Assembly (NCBI GenBank): GCA_944474755.1
Contig: OX104122.1
Location: forward strand, 18,362,641-18,426,640
Source of the DNA: Limnoperna fortunei
Lineage: Eukaryota > Mollusca > Bivalvia > Mytilida > Modiolidae
DNA: 64,000 nucleotides
Reading direction: 5' to 3'
Positions within the stretch are counted from its first letter, which is position 1. Each line of letters starts with the position of its first letter. The notes below the pieces were generated by a model, which ran no database searches, was not told the origin of the DNA, and saw nothing but the letters and a program-made list of their open reading frames with translations. The position numbers and the translations under genes were made by a program. Shown one piece after another: positions 1-11,500 of the stretch.

Positions 1-151
1 CTGGTTCTTTATTTAGTTTTGTACAGTTTATTGACTGGTTCTTTATTGAGTTTTGTACAGTTTATTGACTGTTTCTTTATTTAGTTTTGTACAGTTTATT
101 GACTGGTTCTTTACTCAGTTTTGTACAGTTTATTGACTGGTTCTTTATTGA

Positions 152-166
152 GTGGTTCTTTATTGA
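152..166 (+). repeat. 15-bp half-unit insertion
   Basis: A normal unit ending in TTTATTGAG is followed directly by TGGTTCTTTATTGAG before the next TTTTGTGCAG, so this repeat step is 49 bp instead of 34. The extra 15 bp equals the distance between the two TTTATTGA copies inside a unit. That is what slippage or recombination between those internal repeats would produce. It is the only clear 15-bp event I noticed. Confidence 0.75.
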
Positions 167-1243
167 GTTTTGTGCAGTTTATTGACTGGTTCTTTATTTA
201 GTTTTGTACAGTTTATTGACTGCTTCTTTATTTAGTTTTGTACAGTTTATTAACTGGTTTTTTATTGAGTTTTGTACAGTTTATTGACTGGTTCTTTATT
301 TAGTTTTGTACACTTTATTGACTGTTTCTTTATTTAGTTTTGGGCAGTTTATTGACTGGTTCTTTTTTCAGTTTTCTATAGTTTATTGACTGTTTCTTTA
401 TTTAGTTTTGTACAGTTTACAGACTGGTTCTTTATTGAGTTTTGTACAGTTTATTGACTGGTTCCTTATTCAGTTTTGTACAGTTTACTGACTGGTTCTT
501 TATTGAGTTTTGTATAGTTTATTGATTGGTTCTTTTTTAAGTTTTGTACAGTTTAATGACTGGTTCTTTATTGAGTTTTCTACAGTTTATTGACTGTTTC
601 TTTATTGAGTTTTGTACAGTTTATTGACTAGTTCTTTATTGAGTTTTGTACAGTTTATTGACTGGTTCTTTATTGAGTTTTGTACAGTTTATTGACTGTT
701 TCTTTATTTACTTTTGTACAGTTTATTGACTGTTTCTTTATTTAGTTTTGTACAGTTTGTTGACTGTTTCTTTATTGAGTTTTGTACAGTTTATTGACTG
801 GTTTTTTATTGAGTTTTGTACAGTTTATTGACTGTTTCTTTATTGAGTTTTGTACAGTTTATTGACTGGTTCTTTATTGAGCTTTGTACAGTTTATTGAC
901 TGGTTCTTTATTTAGTTTTGTACAGTTTATTGACTGTTTCTTTATTTAGTTTTGTACAGTTTATTGACTGTTTCTTTATTGAGTTTTGTACAGTTTATTG
1001 ACTGTTTCTTTATTGAGTTTTGTACAGTTTACAGACTGGTTCTTTATTGAGTTTTGTAGAGTTTACTGACTGTTTCTTTATTGAGTTTTGTACAGTTTAC
1101 TGACTGGTTCTTTTTTGAGTTTTGTACAGTTTATTGACTGGTTCTTTGTTGAGTTTTGTACAGTTTATTGACTGTTTCTTTATTGAGTGTGTGCAAAATT
1201 TATTGACTGGTTGTTTATTGAGTTGTGTGCAGTTTATTGACTG

Positions 1244-1262
1244 TTTCTTTATTGATTGAGTT
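1244..1262 (+). repeat. 38-bp unit marker, leftmost copy
   Basis: The TTTATTGAG end of a unit is expanded to TTTATTGATTGAG, adding 4 bp (an ATTG duplication). This is the signature of the right-type arrays, where it recurs about once per HOR from 12 kb to 47.5 kb. The left-end copy lies next to a GTGTGTGCAAAATTT unit, the same neighbour it has in the right-type arrays. A scrap of right-type array is therefore already present near the start of the window. After 47.5 kb I did not find it again. Confidence 0.7.
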
Positions 1263-4200
1263 TTGTACAGTTTATTGACTGGTTCTTTATTGAGTTTTGT
1301 ACAGTTTATTGACTGGTTCTTTATTTAGTTTTGTACAGTTTATTGACTGGTTCTTTATTTAGTTTTGTACAGTTTATTGACTGGTTCTTTATTGAGTTTT
1401 GTACAGTTTATTGACTGTTTCTTTATTTAGTTTTGGGCAGTTTATTGACTGGTTCTTTTTTCAGTTTTCTATAGTTTATTGACTGTTTCTTTATTTAGTT
1501 TTGTACAGTTTACAGACTGGTTCTTTATTGAGTTTTGTACAGTTTATTGACTGGTTCCTTATTCAGTTTTGTACAGTTTACTGACTGGTTCTTTATTGAG
1601 TTTTGTACAGTTTATTGATTGGTTCTTTTTTAAGTTTTGTACAGTTTATTGACTGGTTCTTTATTGAGTTTTGTACAGTTTATTGACTGTTTCTTTATTG
1701 AGTTTTGTACAGTTTATTGACTAGTTCTTTATTGAGTTTTGTACAGTTTATTGACTGGTTCTTTATTGAGTTTTGTACAGTTTATTGACTGTTTCTTTAT
1801 TCAGTTTTGTAAAGGTTATCGACTGTTTCTTGATTGAGTTTTGTACAGTTATTGACTGGTTCTTTGTTCAGTTATGTACAGTTTATTGACTGTTTCTTCA
1901 TTGAGTTTTGTACAGTTTATTGACTGTTTCTTTATTTTCTTTTGTACAGTTTATTGAATGTTTCTTTATTTAGTTTTGTACAGTTTGTTTACTGTTTTTT
2001 ATTGAGTTTTGTACAGTTTATTGACTGTTTTGTTATTGAGTTTTGTACAGTTTATTGACAGTTTCTTTATTGAGTTTTGTACAGTTTATTGACTGGTTCT
2101 TTATTGAGTTTTGTACAGTTTATTGACTGGTTCTTTATTAAGTTTTGTGCAGTTTATTGACTGGTTCTTTATTAAGTTTTGTACAGTTTATTGACTGGTT
2201 CTTTGTTGAGTTTTGTACAGTTTATTGACTGTTTCTTTATTGAGTTTGTGCAAAATTTATTGACTGGTTCTTTATTAAGTTTTCTATAGTTTATTGACTG
2301 TTTCTTTATTTAGTTTTGTACAGTTTACAGACTGGTTCTTTATTGAGTTTTGTACAGTTTATTGACTGGTTCTTTATTAAGTTTTGTACAGTTTATTGAC
2401 TGGTTCTTTATTGAGTTTTGTACAGTTGATTGACTGGTTCTTTATTGAGTTTTGTACAGTTTATTGACTGTTTCTTTATTGAGTTTTGTACAGTTTATTG
2501 ACTGGTTCTTTATTGAGTTTTGTACAGTTTATTGACTGGTTCTTTATTCAGTTTTCTATAGTTTATTGACTGGTTCTTTATTTAGTTTTGTACAGTTTAC
2601 AGACTGGTTCTTTATTGAGTTTTGTACAGTTTATTGACTGGTTCCTTATTCAACTTGTACAGTTTACTGACTGGTTCTTTATTGAGTTTTGTACAGTTTG
2701 ATTGGTTCTTTATTACGTTTTGTACAGTTTATTGACTGGTTCTTTATTGAGTTTTGTACAGTTTATTGACTGTTTCTTTATTGAGTTTTGTACAGTTTAT
2801 TGACTGGTTCTTTATTGAGTTTTGTACAGTTTATTGACTGGTTCTTTATTGAGTTTTGTACAGTTTATTGACTGTTTCTTTATTGAGTTTTGTATAGTTT
2901 ATTGACTGGTTCTTTATTCAGTTATGTATAGTTTATTGACTGTTTCTTTATTTATTTTTGTACAGTTTATTGACTGTTTCTTTATTCAGTTTTGTAAAGG
3001 TTATCGACTGTTTCTTGATTGAGTTTTGTACAGTTTATTGACAGGTTCTTTGTTCAGTTATGTACAATTTATTGACTGTTTCTTTATTGAGTTTTGTACA
3101 GTTTATTGACTGTTTCTTTATTTACTTTTGTACAGTTTATTGACTGGTTCTTTATTGAGTTTTGTATAGTTTATTGACTGTTTCTTTATTTAGTTTTGTA
3201 CAGTTTATTGACTTTTTCTTTATTTAGTTTTGTACAGTTTATTAACTGGTTTTTTATTGAGTTTTGTACAGTTTATTGACTGGTTCTTTATTTAGTTTTG
3301 TACACTTTATTGACTGTTTCTTTATTTAGTTTTGGGCAGTTTATTGACTGGTTCTTTATTGAGTTTTGTACAGTTTATTGACTGGTTCCTTATTCAGTTT
3401 TGTACAGTTTACTGACTGGTTCTTTATTGAGTTTTGTACAGTTTATTGATTGGTTCTTTTTTAAGTTTTGTACAGTTTATTGACTGGTTCTTTATTGAGT
3501 TTTGTACAGTTTATTGACTGTTTCTTTATTGAGTTTTGTACAGTTTATTGACTAGTTCTTTATTGAGTTTTGTACAGTTTATTGACTGGTTCTTTATTGA
3601 GTTTTGTACAGTTTATTGACTGTTTCTTTATTCAGTTTTGTAAAGGTTATCGACTGTTTCTTGATTGAGTTTTGTACAGTTATTGACTGGTTCTTTGTTC
3701 AGTTATGTACAGTTTATTGACTGTTTCTTCATTGAGTTTTGTACAGTTTATTGACTGTTTCTTTATTTACTTTTGTACAGTTTATTGAATGTTTCTTTAT
3801 TTAGTTTTGTACAGTTTGTTTACTGTTTTTTATTGAGTTTTGTACAGTTTATTGACTGTTTTTTTATTGAGTTTTGTACAGTTTATTGACAGTTTCTTTA
3901 TTGAGTTTTGTACAGTTTATTGACTGGTTCTTTATTGAGTTTTGTACAGTTTATTGACTGGTTCTTTATTAAGTTTTGTGCAGTTTATTGACTGGTTCTT
4001 TATTAAGTTTTGTACAGTTTATTGACTGGTTCTTTGTTGAGTTTTGTACAGTTTATTGACTGTTTCTTTATTGAGTTTGTGCAAAATTTATTGACTGGTT
4101 CTTTATTAAGTTTTCTATAGTTTATTGACTGTTTCTTTATTTAGTTTTGTACAGTTTACAGACTGGTTCTTTTTTGAGTTTTGTACAGTTTATTGACTGG

Positions 4201-4299
4201 TTCTTTATTAAGTTTTGTACAGTTTATTGACTGGTTCTTTATTGAGTTTTGTACAGTTTATTGACTGTTTCTTTATTGAGTTTTGTACAGTTGATTGAC

Positions 4300-7200
4300 T
4301 GGTTCTTTATTCAGTTTTCTATAGTTTATTGACTGGTTCTTTATTTAGTTTTGTACAGTTTACAGACTGGTTCTTTATTGAGTTTTGTACAGTTTATTGA
4401 CTGGTTCCTTATTCAACTTGTACAGTTTACTGACTGGTTCTTTATTGAGTTTTGTACAGTTTGATTGGTTCTTTATTACGTTTTGTACAGTTTATTGACT
4501 GGTTCTTTATTGAGTTTTGTACAGTTTATTGACTGTTTCTTTATTGAGTTTTGTACAGTTTATTGACTGGTTCTTTATTGAGTTTTGTACAGTTTATTGA
4601 CTGGTTCTTTATTGAGTTTTGTACAGTTTATTGACTGTTTCTTTATTGAGTTTTGTATAGTTTATTGACTGGTTCTTTATTCAGTTATGTATAGTTTATT
4701 GACTGTTTCTTTATTTATTTTTGTACAGTTTATTGACTGTTTCTTTATTCAGTTTTGTAAAGGTTATCGACTGTTTCTTGATTGAGTTTTGTACAGTTTA
4801 TTGACAGGTTCTTTGTTCAGTTATGTACAGTTTATTGACTGTTTCTTTATTGAGTTTTGTACAGTTTATTGACTGTTTCTTTATTTACTTTTGTACAGTT
4901 TATTGACTGTTTCTTTATTGAGTTTTGTACAGTTTATTGACTGGTTCTTTATTGAGTTTTGTACAGTTTATTGACAGTTTCTTTATTGAGTTTTGTAGAG
5001 TTTATTGACTGGTTCTTTATTTAGTTTTGTACAGTTTACGGACTGGTTCTTTATTGAGTTTTGTACAGTTTATTGACTGGTTCCTTATTCAGCTTTGTAC
5101 AGTTTACTGACTGGTTCTTTATTGAGTTTTGTACAGTTTATTGATTGGTTCTTTATTAAGTTTTGTACAGTTTATTGACTGGTTCTTTATTGAGTTTTGT
5201 ACAGTTTATTGACTGTTTCTTTATTGAGTTTTGTACAGTTTATTGACTGGTTCTTTATTGAGTTTTGTACAGTTTATTGACTGGTTCTTTATTGAGTTTT
5301 GTACAGTTTATTGACTGTTTCTTTATTGAGTTTTGTATAGTTTATTGACTGGTTCTTTATTCAGTTATGTATAGTTTATTGACTGTTTCTTTATTTATTT
5401 TTGTACAGTTTATTGACTGTTTCTTTATTCAGTTTTGTAAAGGTTATCGACTGTTTCTTGATTGAGTTTTGTACAGTTTATTGACAGGTTCTTTGTTCAG
5501 TTATGTACAGTTTATTGACTGTTTCTTTATTGAGTTTTGTACAGTTTATTGACTGTTTCTTTATTTACTTTTGTACAGTTTATTGACTGGTTCTTTATTG
5601 AGTTTTGTACAGTTTATTCACTGTTTCTTTATTGAGTTTTGTACAGTTTATTGACTGGTTCTTTATTGAGTTTTGTACAGTTGATTGAATGGTTCTTTAT
5701 TGAGTTTTGTACAGTTTATTGAATGTTCCTTTATTGAGTTTTGTACAGTTTATTGACTGGTTCTTTATTGAGTTTTGTACAGTTTATTGACTGGTTCTTT
5801 ATTCAGTTTTCTATAGTTTATTGACTGGTTCTTTATTTAGTTTTGTACAGTTTACAGACTGGTTCTTTATTGAGTTTTGTACAGTTTATTGACTGGTTCC
5901 TTATTCAACTTGTACAGTTTACTGACTGGTTCTTTATTGAGTTTTGTACAGTTTGATTGGTTCTTTATTACGTTTTGTACAGTTTATTGACTGGTTCTTT
6001 ATTGAGTTTTGTACAGTTTATTGACTGTTTCTTTATTGAGTTTTGTACAGTTTATTGACTGGTTCTTTATTGAGTTTTGTACAGTTTATTGACTGGTTCT
6101 TTATTGAGTTTTGTACAGTTTATTGACTGTTTCTTTATTGAGTTTTGTATAGTTTATTGACTGGTTCTTTATTCAGTTATGTATAGTTTATTGACTGTTT
6201 CTTTATTTATTTTTGTACAGTTTATTGACTGTTTCTTTATTCAGTTTTGTAAAGGTTATCGACTGTTTCTTGATTGAGTTTTGTACAGTTTATTGACAGG
6301 TTCTTTGTTCAGTTATGTACAGTTTATTGACTGTTTCTTTATTGAGTTTTGTACAGTTTATTGACTGTTTCTTTATTTACTTTTGTACAGTTGATTGACT
6401 GTTTCTTTATTGAGTTTTGTACAGTTTATTGACTGGTTCTTTATTGAGTTTTGTACAGTTTATTGACAGTTTCTTTATTGAGTTTTGTAGAGTTTATTGA
6501 CTGGTTCTTTATTTAGTTTTGTACAGTTTACGGACTGGTTCTTTATTGAGTTTTGTACAGTTTATTGACTGGTTCCTTATTCAGCTTTGTACAGTTTACT
6601 GACTGGTTCTTTATTGAGTTTTGTACAGTTTATTGATTGGTTCTTTATTAAGTTTTGTACAGTTTATTGACTGGTTCTTTATTGAGTTTTGTACAGTTTA
6701 TTGACTGTTTCTTTATTGAGTTTTGTACAGTTTATTGACTGGTTCTTTATTGAGTTTTGTACAGTTTATTGACTGGTTCTTTATTGAGTTTTGTACAGTT
6801 TATTGACTGTTTCTTTATTGAGTTTTGTATACTTTATTGACTGGTTCTTTATTCAGTTATGTATAGTTTATTGACTGTTTCTTTATTTATTTTTGTACAG
6901 TTTATTGACTGTTTCTTTATTCAGTTTTGTAAAGGTTATCGACTGTTTCTTGATTGAGTTTTGTACAGTTTATTGACAGGTTCTTTGTTCAGTTATGTAC
7001 AGTTTATTGACTGTTTCTTTATTGAGTTTTGTACAGTTTATTGACTGTTTCTTTATTTACTTTTGTACAGTTTATTGACTGGTTCTTTATTGAGTTTTGT
7101 ACAGTTTATTGACTGTTTCTTTATTAAGTTTTGTACAGTTTATTGACTGGTTCTTTATTGAGTTTTGTACAGTTGATTGACTGGTTCTTTATTGAGTTTT

Positions 7201-10130
7201 GTACAGTTTATTGAATGTTCCTTTATTGAGTTTTGTACAGTTTATTGACTGGTTCTTTATTGAGTTTTGTACAGTTTATTGACTGGTTCTTTATTCAGTT
7301 TTCTATAGTTTATTGACTGGTTCTTTATTTAGTTTTGTACTGTTTACAGACTGGTTCTTTATTGAGTTTTGTACAGTTTATTGACTGGTTCCTTATTCAA
7401 CTTGTACAGTTTACTGACTGGTTCTTTATTGAGTTTTGTACAGTTTGATTGGTTCTTTATTACGTTTTGTACAGTTTATTGACTGGTTCTTTATTGAGTT
7501 TTGTACAGTTTATTGACTGTTTCTTTATTGAGTTTTGTACAGTTTATTGACTGGTTCTTTATTGAGTTTTGTACAGTTTATTGACTGGTTCTTTATTGAG
7601 TTTTGTACAGTTTATTGACTGTTTCTTTATTGAGTTTTGTATAGTTTATTGACTGGTTCTTTATTCAGTTATGTATAGTTTATTGACTGTTTCTTTATTT
7701 ATTTTTGTACAGTTTATTGACTGTTTCTTTATTCAGTTTTGTAAAGTTTATCGACTGTTTCTTGATTGAGTTTTGTACAGTTTATTGACAGGTTCTTTGT
7801 TCAGTTATGTACAGTTTATTGACTGTTTCTTTATTGAGTTTTGTACAGTTTATTGACTGTTTCTTTATTTACTTTTGTACAGTTTATTGACTTTTTCTTT
7901 ATTGAGTTTTGTACAGTTTATTGACTGGTTTTTTATTGAGTTTTGTACAGTTTATTGACAGTTTCTTTATTGAGTTTTGTAGAGTTTATTGACTGGTTCT
8001 TTATTTAGTTTTGTACAGTTTACGGACTGGTTCTTTATTGAGTTTTGTACAGTTTATTGACTGGTTCCTTATTCAGCTTTGTACAGTTTACTGACTGGTT
8101 CTTTATTGAGTTTTGTACAGTTTATTGATTGGTTCTTTATTAAGTTTTGTACAGTTTATTGACTGGTTCTTTATTGAGTTTTGTACAGTTTATTGACTGT
8201 TTCTTTATTGAGTTTTGTACAGTTTATTGACTGGTTCTTTATTGAGTTTTGTACAGTTTATTGACTGGTTCTTTATTGAGTTTTGTACAGTTTATTGACT
8301 GTTTCTTTATTGAGTTTTGTATAGTTTATTGACTGGTTCTTTATTCAGTTATGTATAGTTTATTGACTGTTTCTTTATTTATTTTTGTACAGTTTATTGA
8401 CTGTTTCTTTATTCAGTTTTGTAAAGGTTATCGACTGTTTCTTGATTGAGTTTTGTACAGTTTATTGACAGGTTCTTTGTTCAGTTATGTACAGTTTATT
8501 GACTGTTTCTTTATTGAGTTTTGTACAGTTTATTGACTGTTTCTTTATTTACTTTTGTACAGTTTATTGACTGGTTCTTTATTGAGTTTTGTACAGTTTA
8601 TTGACTGTTTCTTTATTGAGTTTTGTACAGTTTATTGAAGGGTTCTTTATTGAGTTTCGTACAGTTGATTGACTGGTTCTTTATTGAGTTTTGTACAGTT
8701 TATTGACTGTTCCTTTATTGAGTTTTGTACAGTTTATTGACTGGTTCTTTATTGAGTTTTGTACAGTTTATTGACTGGTTCTTTATTCAGTTTTCTATAG
8801 TTTATTGACTGGTTCTTTATTTAGTTTTGTACAGTTTACAGACTGGTTCTTTATTGAGTTTTGTACAGTTTATTGACTGGTTCCTTATTCAACTTGTACA
8901 GTTTACTGACTGGTTCTTTATTGAGTTTTGTACAGTTTGATTGGTTCTTTATTACGTTTTGTACAGTTTATTGACTGGTTCTTTATTGAGTTTTGTACAG
9001 TTTATTGACTGTTTCTTTATTGAGTTTTGTACAGTTTATTGACTGGTTCTTTATTGAGTTTTGTACAGTTTATTGACTGGTTCTTTATTGAGTTTTGTAC
9101 AGTTTGTTGACTTTTTCTTTATTGAGTTTTGTATAGTTTATTGACTGGTTCTTTATTCGGTTATGTATAGTTTATTGACTGTTTCTTTATTTATTTTTGT
9201 ACAGTTTATTGACTGTTTCTTTATTCAGTTTTGTAAAGGTTATCGACTGTTTCTTGATTGAGTTTTGTACAGTTTATTGACAGGTTCTTTGTTCAGTTAT
9301 GTACAGTTTATTGACTGTTTCTTTATTGAGTTTTGTACAGTTTATTGACTGTTTCTTTATTTACTTTTGTACAGTTTATTGACTGTTTCTTTATTGAGTT
9401 TTGTACAGTTTATTGACTGGTTTTTTATTGAGTTTTGTACAGTTTATTGACAGTTTCTTTATTGAGTTTTGTAGAGTTTATTGACTGGTTCTTTATTTAG
9501 TTTTGTACAGTTTACGGACTGGTTCTTTATTGAGTTTTGTACAGTTTATTGACTGGTTCCTTATTCAGCTTTGTACAGTTTACTGACTGGTGCTTTATTG
9601 AGTTTTGTACAGTTTATTGATTGGTTCTTTATTAAGTTTTGTACAGTTTATTGACTGGTTCTTTATTGAGTTTTGTACAGTTTATTGACTGTTTCTTTAT
9701 TGAGTTTTGTACAGTTTATTGACTGGTTCTTTATTGAGTTTTGTACAGTTTATTGACTGGTTCTTTATTGAGTTTTGTACAGTTTATTGACTGTTTCTTT
9801 ATTGAGTTTTGTATAGTTTATTGACTGGTTCTTTATTCAGTTATGTATAGTTTATTGACTGTTTCTTTATTTATTTTTGTACAGTTTATTGACTGTTTCT
9901 TTATTCAGTTTTGTAAAGGTTATCGACTGTTTCTTGATTGAGTTTTGTACAGTTTATTGACAGGTTCTTTGTTCAGTTATGTACAGTTTATTGACTGTTT
10001 CTTTATTGAGTTTTGTACAGTTTATTGACTGTTTCTTTATTTACTTTTGTACAGTTTATTGACTGTTTCTTTATTGAGTTTTGTACAGTTTATTGACTGG
10101 TTTTTTATTGAGTTTTGTACAGTTTATTGA
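4300..10130 (+). repeat. 1492-bp higher-order repeat, four copies
   Basis: The rare variant GTAAAGGTTATCGACTG occurs near 4759, 5439, 6251, 6931, 7743 (as AAAGTTTATC), 8423, 9235 and 9915. The spacings alternate strictly between 680 and 812 bp, so the HOR is 1492 bp with two related halves. An independent marker, TTATTCAACTTGTACAG, is found near 4413, 5905, 7398 and 8890, again 1492 bp apart; its copy near 2651 is 1762 bp upstream. The first half is exactly 20 units (680 bp). The other half is 24 units less 4 bp, the loss coming from short units such as CAACTTG and GTTTGATTGG. This is the most regular HOR in the left part. Confidence 0.9.
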
Positions 10131-11500
10131 CAGTTTCTTTATTGAGTTTTGTACAGTTTATTGACTGGTTCTTTATTGAGTTTTGTACAGTTTATTGACT
10201 GGTTCTTTATTAAGTTTTGTACAGTTTATTGACTGGTTCTTTATTAAGTTTTGTACAGTTTATTGACTGTTTCTTTATTGAGTTTTATACAGTTTATTGA
10301 CTGGTTCTTTATTCAGTTTCGTACAGTTTATTGACTGCTTCTTTATTGAGTTTTGTATAGTTTATTGACTGTTTCTTTATTTAGTTTTGTACAGTTTATT
10401 GACTGGTTCTTTATTTAGTTTTGTACAGTTTATTGACTGGTTCTTTATTGAGTTTTGTACAGTTTATTGACTGGTTCTTTATTTAGTTTTGTACACTTTA
10501 TTGACTGTTTCTTTATTTAGTTTTGTGCAGTTTATTGACTGTTTCTTTATTTAGTTTTGTTCAGTTTATTGACTGGTTCTTTATTCAGTTTTCTAAAGTT
10601 TATTGACTGTTTCTTTATTTAGTTTTGTACAGTTTACAGACTGGTTCTTTATTGAGTTTTGTACAGTTTATTGACTGGTTCCTTATTCAGTTTTGTACAG
10701 TTTACTGACTGGTTCTTTTTTGAGTTTTGTACAGTTTATTGATTGGTTCTTTATTAAGTTTTGTACAGTTTATTGACTGGTTCTTTATTGAGTTTTGTAC
10801 AGTTTATTGACTGTTTCTTTATTGAGTTTTGTACAGTTTATTGACTGGTTCTTTATTGAGTTTTCTACAGTTTAATGACTGGTTCTTTATTGAGTTTTGT
10901 ACAGTTTATTGACTGTTTCTTTATTGAGTTTTGTATAGTTTATTGACTGGTTCTTTATTCAGTTATGTATAGTTTATTGACTGTTCCTTTATTTAGTTTT
11001 GTACAGTTTATTGACTGTTTCTTTATTCAGTTTTGTAAAGATTATCGACTGTTTCTTTATTTAGTTTTGTACAGTTTATTGACTAGTTCTTTGTTCAGTT
11101 ATGTACAGTTTATTGACTGTTTCTTTATTGAGTTTTGTACATTTTATTGACTGTTTCTTTATTTACTTTTGTACAGTTTATTGACTGTTTCTTTATTTAG
11201 TTTTGTACAGTTTGTTGACTGTTTCTTTATTGAGTTTTGTACAGTTTATTGACTGGGTTTTTATTGAGTTTTGTACAGTTTATTGACAGTTTCTTTATTG
11301 AGTTTTGTACAGTTTATTGACTGGTTTTTTATTGAGTTTTGTACAGTTTATTGACTGGTTCTTTATTTAGTTTTGTACAGTTTATTGACTGTTTTTTATT
11401 TAGTTTTGTGCAGTTGATTGACCCTTTCTTTATTTAGTTTTGTACAGTTTATTGACTGGTTCTTTATTCAGTTTTTAATAGTGTATTGACTGTTTCTTTA
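10130..11500 (+). repeat. left-type satellite, source-like block
   Basis: The 1492-bp regularity stops here, but units keep left-type markers such as GTTATGTATAG, GACTAGTTC and GTAAAGATTATC (near 11037). Distinct variants TTTTATACAG (near 10280), TTTCGTACAG and TTCTAAAG (near 10591) recur once, at 16412-16621, so this block has a partner just left of the SINE. Towards 11.4-11.5 kb, unusual units with GATTGACCC and TTTTTAATAGTG mark the change to the next family. No gene seen. Confidence 0.7.
10147..10180 (+). repeat. reference copy of the 34-bp unit
   Basis: This is one clean consensus unit used here for numbering. It contains GTACAG at 10151-10156, TTTATTGA at 10157-10164, and a second TTTATTGA at 10172-10179. 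The centre of GTACAG lies in the palindrome TGTACA (unit positions 4-9 in most units), which gives a GTAC (RsaI) site in most units. CAGT and ACTG at unit positions 8-11 and 18-21 form a 4-bp inverted repeat around the 6-nt spacer TTATTG. The consensus has no CpG. On the - strand each unit carries two AATAAA hexamers, complementary to positions 11-16 and 26-31. On the + strand it carries one TTTT run. Confidence 0.95.

Larger units (their letters stand above)
1..4300 (+). repeat. irregular satellite segment, 1093/1831-bp repeats
   Basis: Rare variants show partial block repeats here rather than a regular HOR. The variant TTTTGGGCAG occurs near 342, 1435 and 3334, and GACTAGTTC near 628, 1721 and 3552, giving offsets of 1093 bp and 1831 bp. 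The third copy has lost two units (68 bp) just after TTTTGGGCAG, since that marker is 1899 rather than 1831 bp downstream. Private variants shared by the 1831-bp pair include a 33-bp unit reading GTACAGTTATTGAC (near 1845 and 3677) and TTTCTTCATTGAG. Sharing of private variants supports recent block duplication. No gene seen. Confidence 0.8.

Noticed and set aside
10965..11150. Open frame of 61 codons, and the similar frames at 16689, 22516, 34725 and from 48175 to 61454
   Set aside because: All are translations of the 34-bp repeat read through its three phases (period 34 residues). They have no ribosome-binding or promoter context, start and stop at repeat variants, and track HOR positions. 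The frame at 16689-16916 merely runs from satellite into the SINE.
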